Assembly (NCBI GenBank): GCA_016179685.1
Contig: JACPCR010000054.1
Location: 62,001 to 126,000 of the forward strand
Direction of reading: 5' to 3'
DNA: 64,000 nt
DNA from: Planctomycetota bacterium
GTDB lineage: Bacteria > Planctomycetota > PUPC01 > JACPCR01
This document shows positions 8,555-18,990 of the stretch, one piece after another (position 1 is the first letter of the stretch; each line of letters begins with the position of its first letter). Position numbers and translations under genes: made by a program. The notes under the pieces were generated by a model. It was given only the letters and a program-made list of their open reading frames with translations, searched no databases and had not been told where the DNA came from.

Positions 8555-9631
8555 TCACAGTTTCGCTGCAGCAATCCTCCGAATAGCCGCGTCAGCTTCA
8601 TCGCGGGACGGAAATCGTGGCAGCACAAGCAGTAATCCGTCGGGGCCAAGCTCCCGGGTAAGGGTCACGGCCTCATCGGCGGTGCACCAGACGTGGAGGC
8701 AGAACCCGCGTTTCCGAATCTCGTGAAAAGCGTGAAGCCATTTCACGGGCCGTCCCGCGGGCGGCTCCGGATTCCACTGGATTCCGTTGAGACGGGGAAG
8801 CGTCCGAAGCAGGTCCAGAAACCGCATCTGCGAGACGCCGTCGAGGTGGTAAAGCGAATAGTCCAGCGATTCCACGACGCGCCTGAGGTCAGGCAAGACG
8901 AACCGCTCGAACATCTCAGGAGAAATCATCACCGAGAAGTCGCACTGGACGGCCTCGAATTTCCCCTCGGCCATCGCGCTCAGCCAGGCGCTCGTGTCAC
9001 CGTAACCCAAATCCGTTACCAGACGATAAAAATGGTCATAAGCCTCGATATACAAGTCCGTGAGCGCCCGGCCCCAGCGGCGCACATCTTCCGGACGTTC
9101 CAGCAGCTCCAGGCAGAGCCCCTCCGGTGTTCGAAACTGGGAGAGGTTGGTCATGGCGTCCAACATGATGGGAGGATTGACGAAGCCCCGTTCCCCCACC
9201 TTTTCGGCCGCCTTCCGGATGCAGGCCTCCATCTTGCGCACGAGGGGCTTCTGGGGGTCGAAACGGGGCAGTGGGCGTTCCCACAGGTCGGGAATGGGGC
9301 GTATCCAGGCCGATCGGCTCTTGTACTCGTAGTCCGCTCCCGCCAGGACCGCAACCGTGACGAGTCCGCTGCCCCACCCTACGGTTGTGGAGGGCATGGC
9401 CTCCGCCAGGTAGAGTGTCTTCCGCATCGTTTGATCGGCGCACCAGGCATGCCACTCCGGCAGCAGGTCGCGGCTCTTCGGGTCCATGTCCGGGTGTGGC
9501 CACGGACTTTCGGCGGCGCCGGGCCGTTCGGCCGTCACGTGGAGCGCCGGCCGGCCCAGGCTCGACCCCGCCCAGAAGGCCCGCAACCGTTCCCGGGCCT
9601 CCGCTTCATTTTCCTTGAGTGAAAATCCCAC
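8555..9631 (-). CDS. URO-D superfamily protein, copy 3
   Basis: 358 residues. The pattern LYHLDGVSQMRFLDLLRTLP followed by NGIQWNPEPPAG and LHVWCTADEA is typical of URO-D-like proteins found in polysaccharide and methylated-compound catabolic clusters. The N-terminal half carries YKSRSAWIRP and GYGDTSAWL. The substrate is unknown. It is the gene immediately outside the accessory island, 120 bases from the recombinase-associated remnant. Start is ATG 9631. Confidence 0.7.
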   Translation of the reverse strand: MGFSLKENEAEARERLRAFWAGSSLGRPALHVTAERPGAAESPWPHPDMDPKSRDLLPEWHAWCADQTMRKTLYLAEAMPSTTVGWGSGLVTVAVLAGADYEYKSRSAWIRPIPDLWERPLPRFDPQKPLVRKMEACIRKAAEKVGERGFVNPPIMLDAMTNLSQFRTPEGLCLELLERPEDVRRWGRALTDLYIEAYDHFYRLVTDLGYGDTSAWLSAMAEGKFEAVQCDFSVMISPEMFERFVLPDLRRVVESLDYSLYHLDGVSQMRFLDLLRTLPRLNGIQWNPEPPAGRPVKWLHAFHEIRKRGFCLHVWCTADEAVTLTRELGPDGLLLVLPRFPSRDEADAAIRRIAAAKL

Positions 9632-9751
9632 CGGTGGGCTTCGTGCCTCCGTGGCCGTGTTTCCGGTCAGAGCGCAGGAGCAAAAAGTCTCTGCAAAAGC
9701 CTCCTCGTACTTCCCTCGGTAAGTTCCGAAGGGCCGTCCAGGAGGTCTGAT

Positions 9752-10250
9752 TCTGCATCATCCACGTATCCGCCGACCACGTCAAGGGTTCCGTCGAACT
9801 CCGCGAACAAACGGTCGAAATCGCGCTCGGGCCCGAAGGGGCGTTTGAGAACGGCAATATCGGCGTCCTGACGCGCCGGGTGCCCGCCGACCGCGTGGTT
9901 TCCGCCGTTCCGCCGCCACGGTACGCACCCAAGCCGCCAAAGTCGCCCTGCGAGCCCCGGACGCCGCCCGTGGTCGAGATGCTCCGCAAGGCCCTCGCTT
10001 GGCGGCAGGAACTCGACTCCGGCGCGGTCGCTAAGCAGGCCGATATCGCCCGCCGGGAAGGCCTCACCCGCGCCAGGGTCACGCAGGTGCTGATGCTCAT
10101 CCGGTTGCCCCGGAAATCCAGGAGCGCGTACTGGGCATGCCCGCCACGACGGCGCGTACCGGTGTCTCTGAACGCAATCTCCGTCCCATCGCGTTGTGCG
10201 AGGACGAGGACCGGCAAGTCAGAGCCTTTTCCGAACTGGCATCCTTGTGA
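9752..10250 (+). pseudogene. Remnant of a recombinase-associated helix-turn-helix protein (frameshifted, no start)
   Basis: In one forward frame from the stop at 9749-9751 the product reads IHVSADHVKG, VELREQTVEIALGPEG and then a helix-turn-helix, AKQADIARREGLTRARVTQV, followed by LMLIRLP. At about 10108-10112 one base is missing in a C-run. The next frame continues PEIQERVLGMPATTARTGVS to a stop at 10250. This arrangement (beta segment, linker, ALAWRQEL helix, HTH, LRLPPEI) is what accompanies or ends large serine recombinases in many bacteria. No upstream start or catalytic domain remains. I read it as the decayed end of an integration module at the island edge. Overlapping minus-strand frames are shadows. 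Confidence 0.65.
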
Positions 10251-10259
10251 ATCTGGCTG

Positions 10260-13040
10260 TCAATCCAGCCGCACCTTTCCCGCCAGCCCGAGGTCGTCCA
10301 GAATCTGGCGAATGTCGGACTCGAACGTCTTGGCCACGTCGCTTTCCACCGTGACGGAGAAGTCGATGCCGACCTGCAGATTGATGCCCGCCCGCAGTTT
10401 CGGCAGTATCTTTGTGCCAAGGCGATTCCAGACTTCGGGCGTCACGTTCCCCACGATGCGGTATGTTTTCGCCTTTGCGCCCGGCTCCGGTTCCGGTTGC
10501 GGCTCGGGTTCGGGTGCCGGTGGCACGTCAGGGCCCGGGGTCGGACCCGGGGTAGGTTCCGGTCGCGCGCCGCTCTTCAGGGCCTGCGCCTTCGCCTTGG
10601 TGAGAAGAAACACGCCCGACTCGAAGGCCGCTTCCTCGGTGCCGATGAGTTCGCTGAACCAGATCCGGTCATACAAGCCATCCGGCTTCTGCCCGGACGC
10701 CAGCCCGAAATCGCCGCGGCTCACGAACTCGGTAATCTTGCCGCGCAGGATGGTGTCCGGGTCCAGAAGGCGCGTAAGCGACCCGTTCAGAAAGCTTTGC
10801 CGCAGACTCGCCAGCGGCCACGCCCCAGATTCATTCAGGGCGGGCGGCCAGTTGCGCTCGATGTACCCCGCGCCGACCGACTCGTTGAGCAACGCCTGGG
10901 ACTTGAGCGCGGTGATGACCCGGCCGCACAGCGTCTCGCCACTCGAGGAATGCCCCGCGCCGAGGTCAATGACCTTCAGGCCGTCGGGTTCCTTCGTGTC
11001 GGCGATGACCGCGAAACGGTATCCGCCCCAGACCTGGTCCTTGCTGGCGTCCTCGGCCGCAGCGGCCTTGGACTGAATCTCGGCGCGGTCCGCCCGGTCG
11101 AAGTCGCCGCCCAACGTGCCTTCGGCGATTTCCCGCGCCACACGCTTCCACGCCAGCCACATCTCGACGCTGTCGCGCATGTCGCGCCCCGGCTTCTTCA
11201 GACACCAGACCAGAGATCCCGGATAGAGACGCGGCGACTTGCCCCTCAAGCGCGTCCACTCCGCAATCTTCTGGCGGAGCGTGGGCTCGCCGGTCCATTC
11301 GTGGCCGGGGTCCATCGCCACGAGCGTGAGTTTGGGCGTGTCCTGAACGGCGGAGCCGTCTTCCGGGAACGGAACGACGGGCACGCTTGCACCGCGCCGG
11401 AACTCGTCCTCGATGACCTTCCTCATGGCGGGCTTGATTTCGGTTTCCTCGTCAAGCGATGCACGGCGGTCGCTCACCACCTTTTTCATGGTCGGCTGGT
11501 GGCTTATCTTGAAGCCGTCCGAGCCGACCTTGCGGATGAAGTACGACTTGTCCTCTAACGCGAACGCGGCGTTGTCCACGGAGGTCGTATCCACCCCTGC
11601 CTGCCCCGCTGGGGCGGTAGGCAGGTCCGGCTCGCCGAGCGCGAAGCGCAGTTCCGGCAGGTACGCCATCTTGTCAATTTGTCCGCCGGAGGACTCGAAG
11701 AGCACCGCCGTACCCAGGCGGCGGTGAATGTTCTTGAGCGCGCCCTTGGTGTCCGCGTCGAGCGCCCGGGAGTGGGACTGCGCCCCGGAGATGTCCGCGT
11801 CAATCGCGGCCACGAGACGCGATTCGCCGAGCTGGCCCAGCACCACGCTACGGAACTCCGGCACATCCAGCGGCGCGGAACCGAGCGTGATGAGCGGCTC
11901 GCGCCGGGCCTCGGTGAAGCCGGTGCGATAGGCCCAGGAAATCCACTGCGCGAGCATGGCAAGCGTCCCGCGCGTCTGCTGGTACTGAGAGAGCGCCTGC
12001 CACTTGCGCTGGAACACCGATAGCGTAGCTGGGTGGAAGGGGTAGCAGACCTCGAAACGGCCGCGCAGGTACTCGCGGGCCTTGGCCTCGGTGGCCGCCG
12101 TGTCCACAGCCGTCCACTCGGGCGGGAGTTGGGCGCGCCGCTCGAAGCACCAGTCGGCGTAGGTCTTGGCGATGTTCTTGCGGATGCGGTCGCTTCCAAT
12201 GTCCTCGAAGAGCCGCCGCCGGACGACCTCGCTGATTTCCGTCTCGTCGTTGGCGATGAGATCCTTGGCCACGCGGCGGACGACCTTGGTGATCTTGTCC
12301 TGCCACTGCACGTCCCATTCGGTCATCTCGACCTGGCTTCTGGGCAAACTGATGACCGCCGCTCCCCGCGTCGTGCCCGTGGTGGCCACGGTCAAGTTCT
12401 GAATGAAGGCATGGAACTGGTCGGCCATGCCGCGGTGGCGGTTGAGGTAGTTCAGCACCTCGTCGAAGAGCAAAAGAACAGGCCCGTCCGCCGCCTGGAA
12501 GACGCGGCTCAAGGCCTCTGTTCCCGGCGGCGTGGTCTTTGCCGCCGCGCCGAGTTCCTTGACGCCCTTGTCACCGGCCAGTTGCCGGGCGATGTCGATC
12601 CAAGGCGTCTCGCGGCCGTCCTTGGGGTCCCAAGCGTTGCCCACGAACGCGGCGACCCGAGCCTCCGGCACGGCCTTGAGGCCCGCTTCCTTGAGAAGGT
12701 CTGCCACGCCGGAGTATTCGGACGCCTTCGCCCCGGTCGTCACGAGATGGTAGAGCGTGGTAAGCGTATGCGTCTTGCCGCCGCCGAACTGGGTAATGAG
12801 CGTCATCACCGGCGCGGTGTTCGCCGTCTCGCCGGAAAGCCGCCGGAGCACCATACCCGCGTGCTCCCGGAGCGCCCGCGTGAAGCAGGTGCGGGCGAAG
12901 AACTGCTTCGGCTCCCGGTAGTCCTCCGGGGCGGTCTTGCCGATGACCTGCTCCAGGTGGATGGCGAACTCGTCCGGGTTGAACGAGCGGCCCTCGCGGA
13001 CTTCCTTTCGCGGCGTTGCTGCCTTGTACCAGGCGTCCAT
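10260..13040 (-). CDS. DUF499 domain AAA+ ATPase of a defence-type island
   Basis: 926 residues, intact. The Walker A is FGGGKTHTL (GGGKT at 86-90) and the Walker B is VLLLFDEVLNYL near 190. A proline/glutamate-rich linker at about 826-853 precedes a small C-terminal domain. DUF499 ATPases (COG1483 type) recur next to DUF1156 DNA methylases and SNF2-type helicases in predicted anti-phage modules, as here; the mechanism is not established. GGAGG lies 7-8 bases before the ATG at 13040. It is the last gene of the island operon, and the GxxExxY cassette is inserted just upstream. A palindromic repeat is present in frame at 11596-11625. Confidence 0.85.
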   Translation of the reverse strand: MDAWYKAATPRKEVREGRSFNPDEFAIHLEQVIGKTAPEDYREPKQFFARTCFTRALREHAGMVLRRLSGETANTAPVMTLITQFGGGKTHTLTTLYHLVTTGAKASEYSGVADLLKEAGLKAVPEARVAAFVGNAWDPKDGRETPWIDIARQLAGDKGVKELGAAAKTTPPGTEALSRVFQAADGPVLLLFDEVLNYLNRHRGMADQFHAFIQNLTVATTGTTRGAAVISLPRSQVEMTEWDVQWQDKITKVVRRVAKDLIANDETEISEVVRRRLFEDIGSDRIRKNIAKTYADWCFERRAQLPPEWTAVDTAATEAKAREYLRGRFEVCYPFHPATLSVFQRKWQALSQYQQTRGTLAMLAQWISWAYRTGFTEARREPLITLGSAPLDVPEFRSVVLGQLGESRLVAAIDADISGAQSHSRALDADTKGALKNIHRRLGTAVLFESSGGQIDKMAYLPELRFALGEPDLPTAPAGQAGVDTTSVDNAAFALEDKSYFIRKVGSDGFKISHQPTMKKVVSDRRASLDEETEIKPAMRKVIEDEFRRGASVPVVPFPEDGSAVQDTPKLTLVAMDPGHEWTGEPTLRQKIAEWTRLRGKSPRLYPGSLVWCLKKPGRDMRDSVEMWLAWKRVAREIAEGTLGGDFDRADRAEIQSKAAAAEDASKDQVWGGYRFAVIADTKEPDGLKVIDLGAGHSSSGETLCGRVITALKSQALLNESVGAGYIERNWPPALNESGAWPLASLRQSFLNGSLTRLLDPDTILRGKITEFVSRGDFGLASGQKPDGLYDRIWFSELIGTEEAAFESGVFLLTKAKAQALKSGARPEPTPGPTPGPDVPPAPEPEPQPEPEPGAKAKTYRIVGNVTPEVWNRLGTKILPKLRAGINLQVGIDFSVTVESDVAKTFESDIRQILDDLGLAGKVRLD
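11596..11625. repeat. In-frame palindromic repeat inside the DUF499 gene
   Basis: Arms CCTGCCT and AGGCAGG enclose an inner stem GCCCC/GGGGC. On the coding strand it adds the residues LPTAPAGQAG. It belongs to the same family as copies at 18886-18893 plus 20613-20645, 21755-21786, 25021-25048 and 60006-60036. Confidence 0.7.
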
Positions 13041-13056
13041 CAGGAAACCTCCATTT

Positions 13057-13485
13057 CACCACAGAGATACAGAGCGCACAGAGAAGTCATAGGATCCTCC
13101 TTCGGATGCCGTCTTTCGGGACGGGAACGTTGAAATTGATGAGCAGGCCGAGTTTCCATCCGCCCAGTTTCAAGTAGGTAAGCAACTGTGCTTCGTGAAT
13201 GGGTTCGATAGCCGATACTGACTTGATCTCGACAACTACTGCTCCGGCAACAAGAAGGTCAAGCCGATAGCCGCAGTCTAACTTCGTCCCCTTGTATTCG
13301 ATCGGCAGGGGTTTCTGCCGATCGAAGGAAATTTCACGCAAACTCAATTCCCGGCACAGACATTCTTCGTAAGCCGACTCCAGCAAACCCGGTCCGAGGG
13401 CTTTATGCACTTCAATTGCCGCCCCAATAATCGTTTCCGTTATCTTATTCAATTCCATCTCTGTGTCCTCTGTGTCTCTGTGGTG
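13057..13485. mobile_element. GxxExxY gene cassette bounded by 28-bp inverted repeats
   Basis: Plus-strand 13057-13084 and minus-strand 13485-13458 both begin CACCACAGAGA and end CACAGAGA, matching at 25 of 28 positions. They face each other across a single small gene (13087-13458). The unit separates the methylase stop from the Shine-Dalgarno site of the DUF499 gene. No transposase is encoded, so any movement would need outside enzymes. Confidence 0.6.
13087..13458 (-). CDS. GxxExxY protein (PD-(D/E)xK nuclease-fold)
   Basis: 123 residues from the ATG at 13458, the usual start for this family ([20 protein letters not shown]). A longer frame from 13494 merely translates the CACAGAG repeat (HRDTEDTE) and is not favoured. 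The naming motif [11 protein letters not shown] is present, and a nuclease-like core reads [14 protein letters not shown] (Asp...Glu-x-Lys). The function of the family is unknown; the fold suggests a nucleic-acid-cleaving or binding role. It lies between the methylase and the ATPase in the operon direction but is bracketed by its own inverted repeats. Confidence 0.85.
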   Translation of the reverse strand: MELNKITETIIGAAIEVHKALGPGLLESAYEECLCRELSLREISFDRQKPLPIEYKGTKLDCGYRLDLLVAGAVVVEIKSVSAIEPIHEAQLLTYLKLGGWKLGLLINFNVPVPKDGIRRRIL

Positions 13486-13490
13486 CATCT

Positions 13491-16400
13491 TCACCTCGGA
13501 ACCGCCAGAAGCATGGCGTCCAACAACCGTTTTTCTTCGCTTCCCGACGGGTAGAGCGCCGAAAGTGCGTTCGCCAGCCGCAGGAAGTCGGGGCCGCGAT
13601 CCTGCTCGGCCTTGATGAGCGCCCGGAGACCGTTGGCCTGGCCTCCGGCCTGGAGAAGCATCGCGGCATGGACGCGGTCGAGCGTCGTCGCCTCGCGGTC
13701 CTTCTTCAGTTCGGGTTCCGTGGCGGACGCGCCCGCGATGCGGCCCTTCTTGCGGCCACGGATATGTGGCGCAGGTTCGACGTCCAGTTCGGGGAAGAGC
13801 GACTGCTGAAGGGCCTGAGCCGGGTCGCGTTCCAGTTGGTGGGCGACCGCCTCGGCTCCGTCCTCGCCGAAGAGCTGCTCGGCCCGTTCCGAGACGGGGA
13901 GGAGCCGGACCACGCCCTTATCCGTCTCGATGATGCGGCTTTCCCACTTGGGCAAATCCACACCCAACGGTTGGGCGAAGCGGCGGGCCACGTCAAAGAC
14001 CATCGTGTAACCCTTCTTCTTTTTCTTTGCCGGAGATTCCTCGTCAGCCTCGTCTGCCGCTTCTTCTCCGGCCCCTTCGCCTGTTTCGCCTTCCTCTTCG
14101 CTTCCCGTGGCCTGAAGCGTCCAGAGGAAAAGCGCGGTCAGGCGCGCGTCCTCTTCCAGCGCCCCGGCCGCTCCGTTGCGGGCTTTGGCTTCGGCCGTGC
14201 CGAGCACCTGTTCGAGCGCCGTGCGGCCCACGACCTCCCAGACCTTCACCAGATATTCGGCGAGTTTGACCTCGCGGCCGTCGGCGGTCTCGACCTTCCA
14301 GTAACGGCTGAAAATCTCCAGCGCCGGGCCGATGCACGCGAAGACGAGGTCCGCCCCGCGAATGCCCTCGCCTTGGAGCCGTTCCATCCAATCTCCCACG
14401 CGCTTGGGCAGTTCGCGCAGGACTTCGCCCCAGTCGCCGACCGGCGCGTCGTCGGGACGGGGACGGCAGACGAGATGGACGCTGGTGGCGAGAGCGGCGG
14501 AGTCCTGCGAACGGAGGCGTCCGGGTCTTTCCGTGGCAATGGGCCATGAACCAGTGATCGTCCAGCCGCCCTGAATCATGCCGGACAAGAGCGCTTCCCA
14601 GCCATCCGTAGTCTTGTGCGCAAACACCACGCTACCCAATCCAGTGTCGCGCACGACTCTTCGACCTTCTCCGAAAGCTGAACCCATCGTATTCTCAAAG
14701 AAAGCTCGATTCTTGGGTGCACCGCTCGCCGCGAGGTAGCTCTCATCTTGGACGCATTCTCGAACTTTTGGAACGAGCGGATTTGACGGATCAAAAGGAT
14801 CCTTCAGCACGGGGTGTGTGCGCAGTCCTCTCTTGAGCCACACAAAAAAGAAATCGGAGAGTTCCGCATAACCCACGGCATCGTAGTAAGGAGGGTCAGT
14901 GAACCAAACAGACACAGCTTCGTCGGGCAACGGCGACGCACAAGCATCTGCTTGTTCAACCTGGCCCTTTTTCCATTTCAAGGAAACTAGACAATCGGTC
15001 ACCCGACCGACCCATTCCAGCGCCCCCGGAAACCCCCCAGACTCGGAAGTGAATGGCATTGTTTCACAGAAGTCCCATACCATTGACAGTGCCTGGCGAG
15101 CAAACGTGCTGCGCACAAATTCACCGCCAGCGGCCCAGCTATTGAGACTCGAGTTGAAGTCGGAACACCGGCTCACAGCCAAGCCGAGTGTCTGGATCGC
15201 GATATTTGCGCGGCCTTCAGAACACATCCCCTGAAGGTGGTCAGATACTGTCAATAGGGCAAGCTGTTGGCGCATAGACGAAATATCTCGCCACTGTCTC
15301 ATGCCATAGTTCGGAATTCGGAAGCAGTTTGTATTGTTCGGCGGCAACGGTTCATCCGGCACCGGGCAGAGTCCCTTTTTCCCACCGCGTTCCCAGTCGT
15401 CGAGAATTGCCTTGAGCCGCTTCTGTGCTTTCCAGACGGCTTGATAGTCGCGGTCAGTTGGCAGACGGTAGTTCCGCCCCTGCATGCCAGGGTGCGGCGT
15501 TACGACCGCCGTCATGAGTGCGCCGCCGGTGCGACGGCCCTTGCCGTCGAAGATCGCGTCCGCTCCGCCGCGCTGTTCGGAAAGTTGCGCCCGGACGCGC
15601 TCGACAGGCAATACCATGTTGCAGCATGGACATGTTGCGTTGCCCCTCGCTACCGTCCCCTGTGGCACATCCCGTTCGGACTTCGGCTCGAAGACCTCGA
15701 ATTCCACGTGTGGCGGTTCGCCCCTGGGACGGACAACCTTATGCTTGAGTGCGCGCCGACGGCTCGATTTGGTGCATAGCCAGAACGACCGCGCGAGTGG
15801 AATCTCCGCTCCGCAGTTTGGCGATTCGCACTTGACCGTCCGCGCCCAGAGGTAGGCGATAGGCGTCGAGCCGTCCGAGTCCTTGGGGTAAAACTCGGCC
15901 AGTTCCTTTTCCGCCGCCTTCTTTATCTCGCTGCCCACGCGGCGGAGTTCCTCGGCGAGTTCCGGCCCGTGGCGGGGGATATCTTCCAGCATAACCTTGA
16001 GGATGAGACAGGCGACCGGGTTCAGGTCGCTGGCGAACGCCTCGCAACCGAGCCGAAGCGCTTCCAGCGGAATAGAGCCGCCGCCGGAGAATGGGTCCAC
16101 GACGAGCGGTATCTCGTCCGGGTGCGCGGCCTTTACCAGTTCCCGCGCCACGCCGATCCAGCGGGGATGGTTGGTGACATCCCAATCCGCCACGTCGCCG
16201 ATGAAGGTGAGGAGCGACTTGCGGAGCCCCTCGTCGGTCTTGACCTGCTGCTTGTTCCGTTCCGTGCCCCAGCCGGGGGCGTCGAGTAACGCCTTCCGCG
16301 CCTTCGTCTTGAACTCCGCCGGGCAATTCGGGTCGCACGGATCGGGCAGAAGCAGCCCCAGGAGCATCGCCCGGCACGCCGCGAGCGGCCTCCGCGCCCA

Positions 16401-16520
16401 CCAGAGATGCAGCGTGGACGGATGCCCGTGACGGATGGACTTCTCCCGCGCCGAGTGCTTCGATACGACGGCAATCGGGAAGTCCACCTCGGCCAGGCGT
16501 TTGCAGTCTTTGGGGATCAT
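13491..16520 (-). CDS. DUF1156 adenine-specific DNA methylase of a defence-type island
   Basis: 1009 residues, intact. The N-terminal DUF1156 region contains [20 protein letters not shown]. The SAM-binding motif [17 protein letters not shown] is near residue 140 and the catalytic [13 protein letters not shown] near 540. Cysteine pairs (CESPNCG, CPCCN, about 233 and 300) fit the zinc ribbon described for this family (COG1743). It is predicted to methylate adenine in host DNA so that the module can tell self from phage; that role is inferred from the family. AAGGAG precedes the ATG at 16520, which overlaps the HEPN gene's stop by four bases (ATGA), implying coupled translation. Confidence 0.9.
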   Translation of the reverse strand: MIPKDCKRLAEVDFPIAVVSKHSAREKSIRHGHPSTLHLWWARRPLAACRAMLLGLLLPDPCDPNCPAEFKTKARKALLDAPGWGTERNKQQVKTDEGLRKSLLTFIGDVADWDVTNHPRWIGVARELVKAAHPDEIPLVVDPFSGGGSIPLEALRLGCEAFASDLNPVACLILKVMLEDIPRHGPELAEELRRVGSEIKKAAEKELAEFYPKDSDGSTPIAYLWARTVKCESPNCGAEIPLARSFWLCTKSSRRRALKHKVVRPRGEPPHVEFEVFEPKSERDVPQGTVARGNATCPCCNMVLPVERVRAQLSEQRGGADAIFDGKGRRTGGALMTAVVTPHPGMQGRNYRLPTDRDYQAVWKAQKRLKAILDDWERGGKKGLCPVPDEPLPPNNTNCFRIPNYGMRQWRDISSMRQQLALLTVSDHLQGMCSEGRANIAIQTLGLAVSRCSDFNSSLNSWAAGGEFVRSTFARQALSMVWDFCETMPFTSESGGFPGALEWVGRVTDCLVSLKWKKGQVEQADACASPLPDEAVSVWFTDPPYYDAVGYAELSDFFFVWLKRGLRTHPVLKDPFDPSNPLVPKVRECVQDESYLAASGAPKNRAFFENTMGSAFGEGRRVVRDTGLGSVVFAHKTTDGWEALLSGMIQGGWTITGSWPIATERPGRLRSQDSAALATSVHLVCRPRPDDAPVGDWGEVLRELPKRVGDWMERLQGEGIRGADLVFACIGPALEIFSRYWKVETADGREVKLAEYLVKVWEVVGRTALEQVLGTAEAKARNGAAGALEEDARLTALFLWTLQATGSEEEGETGEGAGEEAADEADEESPAKKKKKGYTMVFDVARRFAQPLGVDLPKWESRIIETDKGVVRLLPVSERAEQLFGEDGAEAVAHQLERDPAQALQQSLFPELDVEPAPHIRGRKKGRIAGASATEPELKKDREATTLDRVHAAMLLQAGGQANGLRALIKAEQDRGPDFLRLANALSALYPSGSEEKRLLDAMLLAVPR

Positions 16521-17694
16521 GCGTTCTCCTTGTCTGGGTTCTCTTCCAAACGCCGAGGCTGTTCGGGCGTGAGGCTATTCCTGGCCTGTTCAAATGCTCG
16601 CTTCATCGCCATCTTACTCGACCGCTCATTGACCAACCGTTTCCAATGCGAGTCGAGGCTGTTCTTCTGGTCAGTCGGAGGTCTCAAGAAATTATGTGTA
16701 TCCGCGAACTTCTCGAAAACGTTAATGTGCGCTTGGTCATCCTCGTTCAGGTTGTACTTGCAGGCCTTATTCAGGAGCGACTTGACAAGCAGCGGGAATG
16801 CGATGGTCGCCAGCAGCAGATGTTCAATTGGGTTCCACGTGGTGGGTTGTCGAATATCCGACTGCCCATGTGCGAAATTCCCGCGTATCCGGTAGAACTC
16901 GCGCATCCATTCGTAACGAACCGATTTGTCGTCCTTCCCCTGCTGGTCGGAGAAGCGCGTCGCATTCTTCCCCAACAACTCATCCGACGGGGTAAAATGT
17001 TTGGCAAATCTGCACGCTACATTCGTCGCCTTGGAATCTGCCTCCAAGATATGTTCGAACGCACTGCACAGGAGTACCCATTCCATCTGGTGTCGAATGT
17101 TATCGCTGTCCGTGTTCGCCTGATTGAAGCACGAGATAGCATTCTGCCATCTCTCCCACTCAGTGTTACCCGGCTGGGCGCGATGGTTGATAAGGGCATT
17201 GAGAAGTTCGACGTCCAGCGAGACGTCTCGTATGGCAGTGCACCGGAACCGTTATCTGAATATCGTCAATCGGCCAGCCGCTCAGGGTTCGTCCTTCCCG
17301 ACGCCGCGTTGTAAGAGCGGTGAAGTCTACTTTATCGAACTTCTGAACGTGCAATGAGAAGCAGTCGGCATTGCAGTAAGGCCCGAGCGAATTGAAGTAC
17401 TCACGCCCGGCGAGACCGGAAAAGCAGGCGAGAGCCACGAGCTCCTGTGCAACGTCGATATCATCGTCAGCCAGGTCGTGAATCGGTGAATTGCTGCCGT
17501 AGTGGACAACGGCGGCCTTGTGCACCGCCTTACCTTTGATGTCCTTGTAGGTCGCCATTATGGCGTTGACCCGGCATTGCCCCGCGTCATCAAGACCTCT
17601 AATCGGCCTATGACGCCCGAAGGGCAGAATCGTTATCTCGCCCGCCTCATATCGCTTGATGATCGGGCACCACGGCATGAACAAGAGCATGGAC
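16517..17694 (-). pseudogene. HEPN-domain protein, broken by one frameshift
   Basis: Read from the ATG at 17694 (AGAAGG just upstream), the frame gives MSMLLFMPWCPIIKRYEAGE through WPIDDIQITVP. Near 17240 it must shift frame to continue RDVSLDVELLNALINHRAQP and then the C-terminal domain MEWVLLCSAFEHILEADSKA ... EFYRIRGNFAHGQ, ending at 16517. RGNFAHG supplies the Rx4H signature of HEPN ribonucleases, and the surrounding helices resemble ApeA-type HEPN proteins of defence systems. The whole product would be about 392 residues. One missing base separates the halves; a sequencing indel cannot be excluded. It lies 10 bases after the AlbA_2 gene's stop and is coupled to the methylase. Confidence 0.7.
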
Positions 17695-17704
17695 ATTACC
17701 TTCT

Positions 17705-18893
17705 CTACTCCTTGCCTTCCGGCTTCAAGACGGCCAGCCCCGCCTCGGTGGTTCTGTACCGCTGCAGACGGCTGCGCGGCTTGTCGGGGATAGTCCGCTC
17801 CAACCAGCCGGATACCAGAAGAGGCTCCAGATACGCTTTGCGGAAATGCTCGCGATTCCTCATCCCGGTGGCCCGCTGGAGTTCTTCCCGCGATTTCGAA
17901 GCTTGCGAGGCGGCTTGAAGTACCGCCGCGACTTGCGTGGTGACTTGCATGGCGACTTGCGTGGTGACTTGCGTGGCCGCGCGTCCAGCGACCATCTGCG
18001 CCCTGAATGTGACGACAAGAAAGCCCTGCTGTTCCTCGAAGACCGGCGGAGCAGTGTCGTGCTTTTTGCACATCGCAATGACCCTGTTGGTCCCGCGCCC
18101 CCAGACCTCCACCGCCCCTGTGCGATGGAACGCCTCGGCGATCAAGGGGTTGGTCGGCTTCGATCTGTGCGGGCCGGAAAGCTGCTCTACCGTGATGCCG
18201 ATGGGAAGCCGCCCATAGCTCTGAATCTCAATCCTGTCATCAAAAACCGCAATGGCGACGTAGCCGGAGTAGTGGGAGTAGTCGCGGTGCATCACGGCGT
18301 TGAGGAGGATTTCCCGGAGTGCGTCCAGCGGGACCGGGAAGCGATCCTCCCGGAATATCTTTCCCGTAGGAAACCGCGCGCCCAGCGGCATGGTCCGTTC
18401 GAGAAACGCCATGCCCTCGCGCACCATAGCGAAGGCGTTCATGTGCTCCTGGCGGTTGTCCACGATCTCGCCGGTGACCTCGGTGCCCCGGAAACGCCCC
18501 AGCTTCAGGAGACATTGGGGATAATCCGGCAGAAATCTTTTTCCGTAAAGCATCAGCGCGGCCTGCGTGAGAACGCCATCAATCCGCAATCCCAGTCGGT
18601 TGAGGATTTCACCGATGTCGCGGCCGGTATCCGGCGAAATCCGGCTCTGCTGGATGGCCAGCTCGCGCGTCCGCAGGATTTCCTTGCGGTCCAGTTGCTT
18701 CAGCGTCAGTCCCTCGGCGGGAAGGTTCTCCCAACGGCGCTTGGCGTGGCCGCGTTCGACGAGCAGGCGTTCGTACTTGGCTTGTGGCATCCGGCGCGTC
18801 GTGCTGCTCACGCGCTCGTAGGCGTGGCCTTCGTGAGTGAACGGCCGCAGGTCACGTCCACCTTCGACCGCGACGGCGATGACATCCCTGCCT
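17705..18893 (-). pseudogene. AlbA_2/HATPase (RecG-like COG2865 type) protein, C-terminal part, split by IS110
   Basis: In-frame coding runs from the IS110 core at 18893 to the stop at 17705 (about 396 residues). RDVIAVAVEGGRDLRPFTHE and GHAYERVSSTTRRMPQ finish the AlbA_2 (Schlafen-like) domain. LREILLNAVMHRDYSHYSG and AVEVWGRGTNRVIAMC are the ATP-binding HATPase_c_4 part. A TQV repeat (TQVTTQVAMQVTTQVA) and a winged-helix end follow. An internal GTG at 18811 keeps a truncated frame open. Joining to 20615-20940 after removal of the IS gives a continuous 504-residue frame. Such proteins are regulators, often in defence loci. Confidence 0.85.
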
Positions 18894-18899
18894 TATAGT
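18894..18899 (+). promoter_or_regulatory. Half-promoter: -10 box at IS110 left end
   Basis: TATAGT is the first hexamer of the element. In the excised circle (right end, CT core, left end) it lies exactly 17 bp after the TTGACA at 20592-20597. That would create a consensus-like promoter reading into the bridge RNA and transposase only when the ends are joined. Confidence 0.8.
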
Positions 18900-18990
18900 A
18901 CCGGCAGCCTTCTTCCGGCATCACATTTTTGTAAGTACTGCAAGGAAGGGAGGGGGGTCTGGGGGGAGGATGTTGCGAGTTGTTGAGATT

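Noticed and set aside
10497..12023. Long open frames on the plus strand opposite the DUF499 gene
   Set aside because: Antisense shadows of a GC-rich gene; translations are low-complexity Arg/Ala/Gly sequence with no family resemblance.
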